A DNA stretch of 64,000 nucleotides from Bdellovibrionales bacterium RIFOXYA1_FULL_36_14. GTDB taxonomy: Bacteria; Bdellovibrionota; Bacteriovoracia; Bacteriovoracales; Bacteriovoracaceae. The notes under the pieces are model-generated. The model had not been told where the DNA came from, made no database searches, and saw only the letters and a list, made by a program, of their open reading frames with translations. Position numbers and translations under genes: made by a program. The first letter of the stretch is position 1. The number at the start of each line of letters is the position of its first letter. The stretch is from positions 93,231-157,230 of the forward strand of contig MEPW01000018.1 in NCBI GenBank assembly GCA_001769975.1. The letters run 5' to 3'. Shown piece by piece: positions 52,429 through 61,537 of the stretch.

Positions 52429-54507
52429 ATGAAAACAAATGAGATGGAAATTAAAACATTGGATTATAAGAATGCTATAAAAGATTCTTTTCTTAAACTG
52501 ACGGTGCAAACACAAATTAAAAATCCTGTAATGTTTGTCGTTTATCTTGGTTGCATAATGGCTTCTATAATATGCTGCTGGTCTTACTTTACAAACCAGT
52601 TAAGTAGTTTTGATATACAAATCTGTGTTTGGCTTTGGTTTACAATTCTTTTTGCGAACTTTGCAGAGGCAATCGCTGAAAGAAAAGGCAAGGCCCAAGC
52701 AGATACCCTCAAAAAATCACGTACTGATCTAATTGCAAAAGTAGTTTCAGAATCTGGTACCTCTAATCTTGCGGCTGAATCTTTAAAAAAGGGGATGATT
52801 ATTCTTTGCGAGGTGGGTGACGTTATACCAGCTGATGGTGAAGTCGTTGAAGGTATTGCAAGTGTTGATGAATCGGCAATAACCGGTGAGTCAGCTCCAG
52901 TTATTCGAGAAGCTGGAGGTGATCGTTCAGGTGTAATGGCCGGAACAAAAGTTGTAAGTGATTACTTGAAAATTAGTGTAAGCTGTGAAAAAGGGGAAAG
53001 TTACTTAGATAAGATGGTATCACTCATAGAAGGCGCAAAAAGAAGAAAAACTCCAAACGAAATTGCGCTCAATATTCTTCTGTGTTTTTTGACGTTGTTA
53101 TTTATTATTTGTGTTTTTACTCTTAAATTTTTTGTGGTTTATATAAAAGGGGGAACATTTTCAATAGATTCAACGGAATTGCTTATTTATATTTCGCTTC
53201 TGGTTTGTCTTGCCCCTACCACTATTGGAGCACTACTGTCAGCTATTGGTATTAGTGGGATGGAGAGACTTCTTCGTAGAAATGTTTTGGCCAAGAGTGG
53301 AAAAGCGGTAGAAACAGCTGGTGATATTAATATACTTTTACTTGATAAAACTGGAACAATTACTTATGGCGCTCGGATGGCTTATGAAATTATACCAGCT
53401 CCGAGCGTTGCAATTGATGATTTAGCACGGGCCACTTTTTTGGCATCTCTTGAAGATCAAACGCCTGAAGGAAAATCAATTATTCAATATCTCTATCACA
53501 AATTCCAGGTCACAAAATATAATATTCCAAAGGAAAGCGTTCGCTTTACGCCTTTTACTGCAGAAACCAGAATGAGTGGGGCTGATCTAATTGATGAAGA
53601 TGGAAAAGTTTTTTCATATATTCGTAAGGGTTCTACTGAGGCAATAAAGCAATATGTTTTGGCCCTAAATGGTTTCTTTCCAAATGAGGTGGAAGAAACT
53701 TCAAGAAGTATTGCGCAAATGGGAGGAACACCATTAGTAGTATCTATTGATAAAGAAGTTCTTGGAGTGATTTATTTAAAAGATATTGTAAAAACCGGGA
53801 TCAAGGAGCGATTTGAAGATTTGCGGAAAATGGGAATAAGTACGGTTATGGTAACCGGGGATAATCCACTTACTGCTGCTACAATTGCTGCTGAAGCGGG
53901 AGTAGATGATTTTATTGCACAGGCTACGCCAGAGGCAAAATTAAAGCGTATTTTAAAGGAACAAAACGAAGGAAAATTGGTGGGAATGATTGGAGATGGC
54001 ACTAATGATGCCCCCGCACTTGCACAAGCTGATGTGGGAATAGCTATGAATTCAGGAACTCAAGCGGCCAAAGAAGCTGGAAATATGGTTGATTTGGATT
54101 CTGATCCAACAAAGCTGCTTGATGTTGTTGAAACTGGTAAAGAACTTTTAATGACTCGTGGTGCGCTGACCACGTTTAGTATTGCTAATGATATTTCAAA
54201 ATATTTTACAATTCTCCCGGCGGTATTAACTGGTGTGTTGGTAGTTAATAATCATGATTTGGGAACTTATTTAAATATTTTGAATTTAGCAACACCACAA
54301 AGTGCAATATTAAGTACGGTGATTTTTAATGCGATAGTTATTGTGACTTTGATCCCGATTGCATTAAAGGGTGTGGGTAGAGTAAAAAGGTCTGCGCAAA
54401 GTTTGTTAACTCGAAATGTGCTTGTTTATGGTATTGGTGGAATGATTACTCCGTTTATTGCCATTAAGATTATTGATAAAATAATCACATTTTTTTCTTT
54501 GATTTGA
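52429..54507 (+). CDS. kdpB: Potassium-transporting P-type ATPase subunit KdpB
   Basis: 692 residues, catalytic subunit of the Kdp pump. The phosphorylation site is LLLDKTGTIT (Asp ~304), the actuator loop has ITGESAPV, and the hinge has MIGDGTNDAPALAQADVG. The membrane segment after the actuator contains LAPTTIGALLSAIGISG, the family signature. AAGAGG lies upstream of ATG 52429, 12 bases after kdpA. Seven membrane helices are expected. Confidence 0.97.
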   Translation: MKTNEMEIKTLDYKNAIKDSFLKLTVQTQIKNPVMFVVYLGCIMASIICCWSYFTNQLSSFDIQICVWLWFTILFANFAEAIAERKGKAQADTLKKSRTDLIAKVVSESGTSNLAAESLKKGMIILCEVGDVIPADGEVVEGIASVDESAITGESAPVIREAGGDRSGVMAGTKVVSDYLKISVSCEKGESYLDKMVSLIEGAKRRKTPNEIALNILLCFLTLLFIICVFTLKFFVVYIKGGTFSIDSTELLIYISLLVCLAPTTIGALLSAIGISGMERLLRRNVLAKSGKAVETAGDINILLLDKTGTITYGARMAYEIIPAPSVAIDDLARATFLASLEDQTPEGKSIIQYLYHKFQVTKYNIPKESVRFTPFTAETRMSGADLIDEDGKVFSYIRKGSTEAIKQYVLALNGFFPNEVEETSRSIAQMGGTPLVVSIDKEVLGVIYLKDIVKTGIKERFEDLRKMGISTVMVTGDNPLTAATIAAEAGVDDFIAQATPEAKLKRILKEQNEGKLVGMIGDGTNDAPALAQADVGIAMNSGTQAAKEAGNMVDLDSDPTKLLDVVETGKELLMTRGALTTFSIANDISKYFTILPAVLTGVLVVNNHDLGTYLNILNLATPQSAILSTVIFNAIVIVTLIPIALKGVGRVKRSAQSLLTRNVLVYGIGGMITPFIAIKIIDKIITFFSLI

Positions 54508-54514
54508 GGTGATT

Positions 54515-55072
54515 ATGAAAAAATTAATTTATTCATCAGTTGGGTTAGTGTTTTTCTTTATCTTGGTTCTTGGGGTCTTATACCCTGTATCGTTAGTGTA
54601 TATGGGGGAGGGAGTTTTAAAAGCTAAATCGCTAGGTAGCTTTATATTTGATAGTAAAAGTGGAAAAATAATTGGGAGCGAACTTATTGGACAAAATTGG
54701 ATCAACCCAAGGTATTTTTGGGGAAGACCATCAATAAATAGTTACGATCCAATGAATTCAGGAGGAAGTCAGTTTGCACCGATCAGTCTTCAACTAAAAA
54801 ATCAGATCGAGGAAAATTCAAAAAAATATTCCTCGGAAGGTGAAAATATTCCTGAAGATTTGTTACTATCATCGGGGAGCGGTCTCGATCCCCATATTTC
54901 GGTAGAGGGAGCAATTTTTCAAATTTCGCGAATAGCAAGAGAAAGAAAATTAAACGAAGAGCGTATTCGTTTGCTGGTTTTAAGTCTGGTAGAGAAAAAA
55001 ACGTTTGGTGTATTGGGTCAAGATAGGATTAATGTATTAAAATTAAATCAAAAACTAGATCAGTTGGAGTAA
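54515..55072 (+). CDS. kdpC: Potassium-transporting ATPase subunit KdpC
   Basis: 185 residues from ATG 54515, which has GAGGTG upstream; the GTG at 54509 lies in that site. One N-terminal membrane helix (LIYSSVGLVFFFILVLGVLY) and a periplasmic/exoplasmic part with GSELIGQNW...YFWGRPS, and SGSGLDPHIS, all typical of KdpC. It stabilises KdpA-KdpB and helps ATP-driven potassium uptake. Confidence 0.96.
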   Translation: MKKLIYSSVGLVFFFILVLGVLYPVSLVYMGEGVLKAKSLGSFIFDSKSGKIIGSELIGQNWINPRYFWGRPSINSYDPMNSGGSQFAPISLQLKNQIEENSKKYSSEGENIPEDLLLSSGSGLDPHISVEGAIFQISRIARERKLNEERIRLLVLSLVEKKTFGVLGQDRINVLKLNQKLDQLE

Positions 55073-55091
55073 TAAGGCTTATAATTGAAGT

Positions 55092-57734
55092 ATGGAAATA
55101 AACGAAAAAGCGAAACGTATCCTTGAACATGTTAGTAAGAATGAAAGGGACATAAGGAAAGGGCGTTTAAAAATATTTTTAGGAATGGTTGCGGGTGTGG
55201 GCAAAACCTATGCCATGCTTAACGCAGCTCACTTGCTTAAAAAAAATGGATTAAACGTAGTTGTGGGAATTGTTGAAACGCATGGACGAGGAGAAACTCA
55301 GCAAGTTCTTGAAGGACTAACAATTCTTCCTAAAACAGAGATTTTATACAAAAATAAAATATTCAAGGAACTGGATGTTGATGAAATTATTCGAAGACGA
55401 CCCGAAGTCGTATTAGTTGACGAACTTGCTCATTCGAATATCCCCGGTGTTCGCCATGAAAAAAGATATCAAGATGTACTAGATATATTAAATGAAGGGA
55501 TTGATGTATATACCACCTTAAATGTTCAGCATATTGAAAGTTGTGCTGGGCTTATTCAAAATATCACAGGTGTTAATATTTCCGAAACGCTTCCGGATTC
55601 TGTTCTCGATAGTGCTAACGAGGTTGTATTGATAGATCTGGATCCAGATCAAATCATCGATCGATTGAAATCTGGAAAAATTTATCCAGAGGAGAAAATT
55701 CAACCATCCCTAAATAATTTTTTTAAAAAAAGCAATCTAATAGCGCTTAGAGAGATTGTGCTCAGGCTTCTTGCTGATAAGGTGAATGTTGAATTGAGGG
55801 ACTTGAAAGTTGTTCATGGCATTCCTCAAATTTGGAAAACGAGTTTTCGTATTCTTGTTCCAATTCTTCCTTCAAGTGATGGTGAATATTTGATCAGAAT
55901 GACTAGAAGAATTTCTTCTGGCCTTAATGCACAGTGGATCGCGGCCCAAATTGATGGTCAGAGAAAAAATAATGAAAATGAAGATCGGCATCAGAAAAAA
56001 AATGCTCTTTTAGCTAAACAACTAGGGGCGGAAGTTACATCCATCCATGATACCAGTTTTTTACAGGGAATGAGACGTTTAGTTAAAGAATACCAAATCA
56101 CACATTTGGTCATTTCAAAAAAACAAAAGATGTTATTAAAGCAACTTTCAGCTTTGTCAAAAAGCTTTCCCGATGTAGATATTATTTTACTTAGTTCTGA
56201 TAAAAAGCAGATTCTATCATCGAAGGCAATTTGGAAAGATGTCAGACTTCAAGAATTATGGATAAGTAAACATTTTTTAATTTCTATTATATTCCTCGGG
56301 TTGCTTGTAGCAATATTGCATTTCTTACTCCCAATAAAGGAATATCAAACCGCCGGAATGATTTTTTTGCTTTTTTTAAGCATGAACTCCTTGTATGCAG
56401 TCCCTTTCGTTTTAGTGTTGATAACCGTAATAACCGGTCTAGCTTGGAATTTTCTCTTTATTCCACCTCGCTATACATTGAGTATTGCAGCTTCAGAAGA
56501 TTGGTTGATTTTACTTGGATTTTTATCGGTTTCATTGATTGTTGGTCTTCAAACGGCAAAAATTAGAATTAAAAGTAGAATTGTTGAGTCCATAGATGAA
56601 CGCCTGAGTTTCATGTATTTTCTTACCAAGAATATTTTTGAGGTATCTGGAATTCAAACTATTGTTCAACTTATACTTGATCGGTTGACTAAAAATTTTC
56701 AAGTAAAAGCTGGAATTATTCTTGCCAATAATGAGAAAGAGAGAAAACTTGAAGGCTTTATTATGGGGGGGCTTACGCTTGAAGAAAAAGAATTGAACGT
56801 TGCTCAATGGGTTTTCTTAAATGGGCGAAGCGCCGGTAAATTTACAGATACGCTTAGTTCTTCAGAGGGAATGTTTTTTCCGATAAGTTACAAAAACATT
56901 GTTCATGGTGTTTTATGCTTATTGCCAGAAAAAGCATCATTTACAAACGACCAAATATCAATTTTCGAAGACGTGGCCCGTAATCTGGCGCTTGTTATTG
57001 AGCGGGAGCTATTAAGTGAAAATACCAAAAATTTAAAAATCAGGGAAGCTTCTGAAAAAATTTATTCCACTCTTTTTAATTCAATTTCTCACGAATTAAA
57101 AACACCACTCTCGGCGATCAACGGAGCAGCATCTTCGCTGCTTGATGATAAAGTATTAGAACATCCTGAAATCATCAAAAAACTATCGAGCGAAATCATC
57201 ATTGGTTCTAAACGTATGTATGATTTAATTCAAAACCTTCTTGATATGAGTAAAATTGAGGCAGGGAAGGTCCAATTAAAGAAAGATTCCTACGATATTC
57301 ATGAAATAGTTGCGAGTGTTCTTGCCTACGTTGAACAGTATTATCCAGAAAAAAAAGTAGATGTGGTTTATGGAGAGGAGATATTACCTTTAGCATATCT
57401 TGATGAAAGCTTGATAGAGCAGGCCATTAAAAATATTGTGCAAAATGCCTGCATATATACTCCGATAGAAGCACCTATTTTAATAAATATTACAAGGCAA
57501 CATCACTTTTTGAAAATCAGTATTAAAGATTCAGGTGCTGGACTCCCACGCCATAATCCTAATATAGTTTTTGAAAAATTTTACCGCGAAGATAAAAAGA
57601 AAACAGGAGGAAGTGGAATAGGTCTTACGATAGTAAAGGCCATTATTGAATTACATGATGGTATAATCGAAGCAGATAATCATCCTGATGGTGGGGCCAT
57701 TTTTAATATTAAAATCCCTGCATATCAGGAATAA
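55092..57734 (+). CDS. kdpD: Potassium-sensing histidine kinase KdpD
   Basis: 880 residues. N-terminal KdpD domain with Walker A GMVAGVGKTYAML and the signature EVVLVDELAHSNIPG. A universal-stress-like region follows (about 230-370). The DUF4118-type membrane part with four helices is at about 395-500, then a GAF-like domain. The kinase core has H-box NSISHELKTPLSAI, N-box QAIKNIVQNACIYTP, and G-boxes DSGAGL and GGSGIGLTIVKA. It senses low potassium or turgor and phosphorylates KdpE. It starts 20 bases after kdpC and ends in a TAATG overlap with kdpE. Confidence 0.96.
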   Translation: MEINEKAKRILEHVSKNERDIRKGRLKIFLGMVAGVGKTYAMLNAAHLLKKNGLNVVVGIVETHGRGETQQVLEGLTILPKTEILYKNKIFKELDVDEIIRRRPEVVLVDELAHSNIPGVRHEKRYQDVLDILNEGIDVYTTLNVQHIESCAGLIQNITGVNISETLPDSVLDSANEVVLIDLDPDQIIDRLKSGKIYPEEKIQPSLNNFFKKSNLIALREIVLRLLADKVNVELRDLKVVHGIPQIWKTSFRILVPILPSSDGEYLIRMTRRISSGLNAQWIAAQIDGQRKNNENEDRHQKKNALLAKQLGAEVTSIHDTSFLQGMRRLVKEYQITHLVISKKQKMLLKQLSALSKSFPDVDIILLSSDKKQILSSKAIWKDVRLQELWISKHFLISIIFLGLLVAILHFLLPIKEYQTAGMIFLLFLSMNSLYAVPFVLVLITVITGLAWNFLFIPPRYTLSIAASEDWLILLGFLSVSLIVGLQTAKIRIKSRIVESIDERLSFMYFLTKNIFEVSGIQTIVQLILDRLTKNFQVKAGIILANNEKERKLEGFIMGGLTLEEKELNVAQWVFLNGRSAGKFTDTLSSSEGMFFPISYKNIVHGVLCLLPEKASFTNDQISIFEDVARNLALVIERELLSENTKNLKIREASEKIYSTLFNSISHELKTPLSAINGAASSLLDDKVLEHPEIIKKLSSEIIIGSKRMYDLIQNLLDMSKIEAGKVQLKKDSYDIHEIVASVLAYVEQYYPEKKVDVVYGEEILPLAYLDESLIEQAIKNIVQNACIYTPIEAPILINITRQHHFLKISIKDSGAGLPRHNPNIVFEKFYREDKKKTGGSGIGLTIVKAIIELHDGIIEADNHPDGGAIFNIKIPAYQE

Positions 57735-58453
57735 TGAGAGAAGATATGAATATTCTTCCAAAACGAATTTTGATAATTGATGATGAAATTCAAATTCAAA
57801 GGTTATTAAATAGTTCGCTCTCAGCATACGACATCAAATGTATAGAGGCGATGACCGGGGCAAAGGGATTGGAGCTTGCTATTACTGAACGGCCCGAGAT
57901 GATAATTCTTGATATTGGGCTTCCAGATATTAGTGGCCTGGATGTTTTAACACAACTTAGAAAATGGTCAAAAACTCCCATAGTTATTCTTTCAGCAAAG
58001 AACGAGGAAGATACAATCGTATTTGCACTAGAAAATGGAGCAGATGATTATGTAACAAAGCCATTTGGTTTTAAAGAATTATTGGCCAGAATCAAAACCT
58101 CGTTTCGTCGTATTGTATCAGAGGAAAATGTTATATTTACTTCTGGTGATTTGTCAGTGGATTTTTCTTCACGGGTTGTTACGATAAGTGGAAAAGAAAT
58201 TTCTTTAACTTCTACCGAGTTTGATCTTTTAAAAGTTTTTATTCGTTATGCAGGTAAAGTTGTGACTCATCAACAACTTTTAAAGGAAGTCTGGGGACCG
58301 CATTCGATAGAATCTCCTCAATATGTTAGAGTTTATGTTGGACATTTGAGGCAAAAAATTGAAGAAAACCCACAGCGTCCTAAACATATTTTAACCGAAA
58401 TTGGTGTCGGATATCGGATGAAGATAAAACTTGATAACGTTGGAGAAGAGTAA
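57734..58453 (+). CDS. kdpE: Response regulator KdpE (OmpR family)
   Basis: 239 residues. Receiver domain with acidic pair IIDDE, phosphoacceptor Asp in MIILDIGLPD (about 58), Thr/Ser in VILSAK, and Lys in VTKPFG. A winged-helix DNA-binding domain follows (LTSTEFDLLKVFIRYAGKVV, YVRVYVGHLRQKIE). Phospho-KdpE activates the kdp operon, probably at the half-sites near 50700. ATG 57734 overlaps the kdpD stop; ATG 57746, preceded by GAGAGAAG, is an alternative start. The stop overlaps the next gene (TAATG). Confidence 0.95.
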   Translation: MREDMNILPKRILIIDDEIQIQRLLNSSLSAYDIKCIEAMTGAKGLELAITERPEMIILDIGLPDISGLDVLTQLRKWSKTPIVILSAKNEEDTIVFALENGADDYVTKPFGFKELLARIKTSFRRIVSEENVIFTSGDLSVDFSSRVVTISGKEISLTSTEFDLLKVFIRYAGKVVTHQQLLKEVWGPHSIESPQYVRVYVGHLRQKIEENPQRPKHILTEIGVGYRMKIKLDNVGEE

Positions 58454-59124
58454 TGGATTTCGTGGAATCTGTTATAGGTAGAACACTTCTTGATAACCCA
58501 ATTACTGCTAATGTTTCACAAAATTTTTATAATGACAAATGGCTCTATTTAATTGCTGGAATTCATGGAAACGAGATAGAAGGGATTTATCTTTTAAAGG
58601 AATTATTACCTTGGCTGAAAGAATCAATAAAGTTAACTATTCCATGTATCTTGATTCAAAATATTGATGTGGATAGCTATTTTTTTCCTCAAGCCCAAGA
58701 TGACGATACAATCACTATTAACAATTTGTTCCCAACATCGTCTTTTAGAATTTCAAGAGTAAGCAATAGATTGAATATAAATCAACAACTGCGCCCTGAA
58801 ATAAGTGCTTTAATCGATTTATGGACAAATTATCCTCCGCAAATGGTGATCAACTTTCGAACGGCCAAAAATAATGCAAAAGTTATATCAGTAGGAGATG
58901 CGGGGCTAGGCCTGGCATCATATATTTCAAAAACTTTGAATTATCCCTTAATTGCTGACAATAATCCAACACCTAGAACATTAGAGGCGTTTGTATATGA
59001 TTTTTTTCTGTGTCCAGTGGTTGGAGTCAGACTTCCTCATTTTACATATAAAAAAACAGTACAATCAATTTGTAATGATACAATTGGTTGTATTGAACAA
59101 TTACTTGCTGGGCAAATATATTAA
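58453..59124 (+). CDS. M14/AstE-like zinc-carboxypeptidase-fold protein, probably inactive, coupled to kdpE
   Basis: 223 residues, cytoplasmic. The segment LIAGIHGNEIEGIYLLKELL carries the first two zinc ligands (H..E) of the M14 / succinylglutamate-desuccinylase superfamily. The following region ITINNLFPTSSF corresponds to the DLNRNFP motif but lacks its Arg. The expected third ligand region reads QMVINFRTAKNN without His. I therefore suspect a non-catalytic or altered member. ATG 58453 overlaps the kdpE stop, so it is translated with the kdp operon. A link to cell wall or osmolyte handling during potassium stress is inference. Confidence 0.65.
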   Translation: MDFVESVIGRTLLDNPITANVSQNFYNDKWLYLIAGIHGNEIEGIYLLKELLPWLKESIKLTIPCILIQNIDVDSYFFPQAQDDDTITINNLFPTSSFRISRVSNRLNINQQLRPEISALIDLWTNYPPQMVINFRTAKNNAKVISVGDAGLGLASYISKTLNYPLIADNNPTPRTLEAFVYDFFLCPVVGVRLPHFTYKKTVQSICNDTIGCIEQLLAGQIY

Positions 59125-59216
59125 TTCATTTGAGATACTGGTCTCCTTGGATTATTTATTTTATGAAAAAGAGACCTTTTCGAATTCAATAGATATTTAT
59201 ATAGAGTGATGGTCGC

Positions 59217-59585
59217 TTATAACACTTTACAATTACGGATCTCATTACCATGAGGAGCTTTGAAAGAATCAAATACTGCTTTATCAATGGAATATGTTAA
59301 TGAATAATTGTTAAGGGTATATGTCACAGATCCGCCGTATTCAGAGGAAAGCATTAAAGTTGCTGGTCCTTCCGTAATAAATTCAGCGTTGGTAAAATCG
59401 TTTTTAACCTTGATTTTCATATAGGTGAGATCTGCTCTATTTGAAATTTCTATTAAGTAATTATAACACTTAATCGTTGTAGTATTTTTAATCACGTATC
59501 CATTCATCGGTGAATTAAAATCATCGTTAGCAATGGCAAAGGGAATAATTAAAATGAAGGCAATCATCAGTGCTGAAAGTTTCAT
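59217..59585 (-). CDS. Small exported protein of unknown function
   Basis: 122 residues from ATG 59585 with GAGGAGATTTTTC upstream. Signal peptide MKLSALMIAFILIIPFAIA. The mature part is all strands and turns (GYVIKNTTTIKCYNYLIEI, GSVTYTLNNYSLTYS) with two Cys residues (KCYN and NCKVL) likely bridged. It resembles in plan the small exported proteins elsewhere in the window. No family recognised. Confidence 0.65.
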   Translation of the reverse strand: MKLSALMIAFILIIPFAIANDDFNSPMNGYVIKNTTTIKCYNYLIEISNRADLTYMKIKVKNDFTNAEFITEGPATLMLSSEYGGSVTYTLNNYSLTYSIDKAVFDSFKAPHGNEIRNCKVL

Positions 59586-59810
59586 GAAAAATCTCCTCGA
59601 GTTGAAATTTATTAACGTATGTCTATTTGGTTTCCATTAGTTCGTCAAATAGAATTACCTGACCCTAAAATGTTTTCAAAGAATAATCCCAATATGATGT
59701 TCAACCTGAATTATGATATCGATAAACAATACAGGCACTATTGTGCGCAGTGTTGTTGTGTATGTTTCCCTAAATTCGTTCACGATCTTTTACAGAGCGG
59801 GTATTACTAA

Positions 59811-59833
59811 GTGCCAACTATGGAAGTTGGCAC
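59811..59833. other. Perfect 9-bp hairpin downstream of the 59851-61434 gene
   Basis: GTGCCAACT (59811-59819) and AGTTGGCAC (59825-59833) with loop ATGGA. It lies just after the stop of the minus-strand gene at 59851 and may end or protect that transcript. No run of T follows on either strand, so a standard terminator is not shown. Confidence 0.5.
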
Positions 59834-59850
59834 CTTATATGAAATTGGTT

Positions 59851-61434
59851 TTACGGAGTGGTTAAGAAAAACTGACTAAAGGGCCTGGTTGAGTTTGTCA
59901 GGATAATGTTTCTCATTTGATCATACATATTTTCATCGGTGGCTTCAGGTAAAAAACCTCCGTGGGTGGGGTCATCCCAAGACTTTGGCCGTCCGTAAGC
60001 ATAGTTCCAAAGCCATTCGGCTTTATCCCGTCCAGGAATGGAAACCTTCTGACCAACACCTTGAATCGGGTAGGTTTCATTAATGTTTTCTTCGAAAGTT
60101 ACAGGGAAGAACTTTTGCAGGGTTTTATGATACATGAAAGCCTTTCTGACATTTAAAGTAATTGGTTCTCCGGTAGCATCACTCACAATGGTGACGTCTT
60201 CACCCTTTCGGCTTTCCGCATAGAGTTTATAGCGTTCACGAAGCTCATGAAGCTTTTGTTTAAGATCAATTAAGAGTTGATTTGGGTCTAACAAATAATC
60301 GTTGCCAGTGGCGGTGAAATAATTACCAGATAAGATTTGGTTTCTGTTCTCATCATGAAATCTCTTACAGTTGTTTTCCATGTATTCATTGGAATTGTTT
60401 TCAATCGCATAAGGATAAGCAATGCTACAGCCATATCCTTCCAAATCATTTTGGGCAGCAATCATAAAATGATTAAAAGATTGGGCCAATATTTTATTGG
60501 TTTGCTCTTCGGGGTATCTAGCTTTCAAAAAATGAGGATACTTTATTAAGGTGCCATATATTTCTTTTCGAGTAAGGATATTGGGTAAAGACTGAATCGT
60601 GACAATTTGTCTCATTTTGGATTCAAGGGAGTTGATGGCACTTTTAATTAAAATAGTTCTCATAATATTGGGAACGTCATCAAAATTATAACAGCTGGCG
60701 TATTTAGCTCCACCAACAATTCTAGACAACCCAGAAATAATATAATTTAAATAAGGTTTAATAAAATATTTTTCATTTTCATAGGGATCTAGAAAGCGAA
60801 TTTTGTCATCTTTTCCAATCCATAAGGCCTTGTCAATTTTAAATTGAATGGCTTCAGGGTCCTTGATACTACTTTTTAGCTTAATAAGTTCATTTAAAAC
60901 ATGTTTTTCAAAAACTGGAGATATCTCCATTAAAGCTGCTTGCAATTCACTTACCGTATGAAACATTGTTTTTTTAGGATCTTGGGGGGCTTCGGTCAAG
61001 TAATGAAAGAGGGTTTTAATGTGAGGGCCATAAACATAGCGATTATGATAAAAACGTCTTAAATAATAAAGGGTAGATAGGTGAGTGATATCGGTTTTTT
61101 CCACCAGTCCTCTAAGTCTCCAAATAATACCTTCGAGATAGGGTAGCGGTTTGACCATGTGATAAAACATTTGGACTGCTGGAAAATCAGGATAGGACTT
61201 ACCTTGCTCCATGATGAATGCATAAGTTGAAAGGAGGTCCTGTCTTGATTTGATCGCTACCACTTTTTTGGTGATATCGTTAATTACTCCTTGCTGGTTT
61301 TCATTAATCTGAGCAATGAAACGAGACGATGAAACTTTTTTATAGGGAGCATAATTGGCCTTATGATAAAGGTGAACCGTGAGCGCTCCTGCAATAAAAA
61401 TAAAAATCGATATGATAATTTTATAATCTTTCAC
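59851..61434 (-). CDS. Membrane-anchored or exported protein of unknown function
   Basis: 527 residues, GTG start 61434 with AAAAGGGG upstream. N-terminal hydrophobic segment IIISIFIFIAGALTVHLYHK serves as anchor or signal. The rest is soluble, rich in Tyr and charged residues, with likely helical repeats (LSTLYYLRRFYHNRYVYGPH). Cys residues are concentrated in the middle (SCYNF, GCSIAYP, NCKRF). The C-terminal region has WLWNYAYGRPKSWDDPTHGG. I do not recognise a family. Divergent from the MMPL-type transporter gene, 103 bases away, perhaps sharing a control region. Confidence 0.65.
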   Translation of the reverse strand: MKDYKIIISIFIFIAGALTVHLYHKANYAPYKKVSSSRFIAQINENQQGVINDITKKVVAIKSRQDLLSTYAFIMEQGKSYPDFPAVQMFYHMVKPLPYLEGIIWRLRGLVEKTDITHLSTLYYLRRFYHNRYVYGPHIKTLFHYLTEAPQDPKKTMFHTVSELQAALMEISPVFEKHVLNELIKLKSSIKDPEAIQFKIDKALWIGKDDKIRFLDPYENEKYFIKPYLNYIISGLSRIVGGAKYASCYNFDDVPNIMRTILIKSAINSLESKMRQIVTIQSLPNILTRKEIYGTLIKYPHFLKARYPEEQTNKILAQSFNHFMIAAQNDLEGYGCSIAYPYAIENNSNEYMENNCKRFHDENRNQILSGNYFTATGNDYLLDPNQLLIDLKQKLHELRERYKLYAESRKGEDVTIVSDATGEPITLNVRKAFMYHKTLQKFFPVTFEENINETYPIQGVGQKVSIPGRDKAEWLWNYAYGRPKSWDDPTHGGFLPEATDENMYDQMRNIILTNSTRPFSQFFLTTP

Positions 61435-61537
61435 ACAAACCCCTTTTCAATATTTGATATGAAAATAATTCCTTCTCATAAAGTATTTTATAGGATTAAG
61501 AAAATTAGTTAAACTGGGTAAAAAGGGTTCGGTAGTG

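Noticed and set aside
59142..59182. GGTCTC...GAGACC TTTT as terminator after the kdp operon
   Set aside because: Only a 6-bp stem with a loop of about 25 bases; too weak to call.
59619..59810. 63-codon plus-strand open frame with a Cys cluster (CAQCCCVC)
   Set aside because: No ribosome-binding site, no recognisable family, and it lies in the gap upstream of a minus-strand gene. The Cys run alone is not enough to call a gene.
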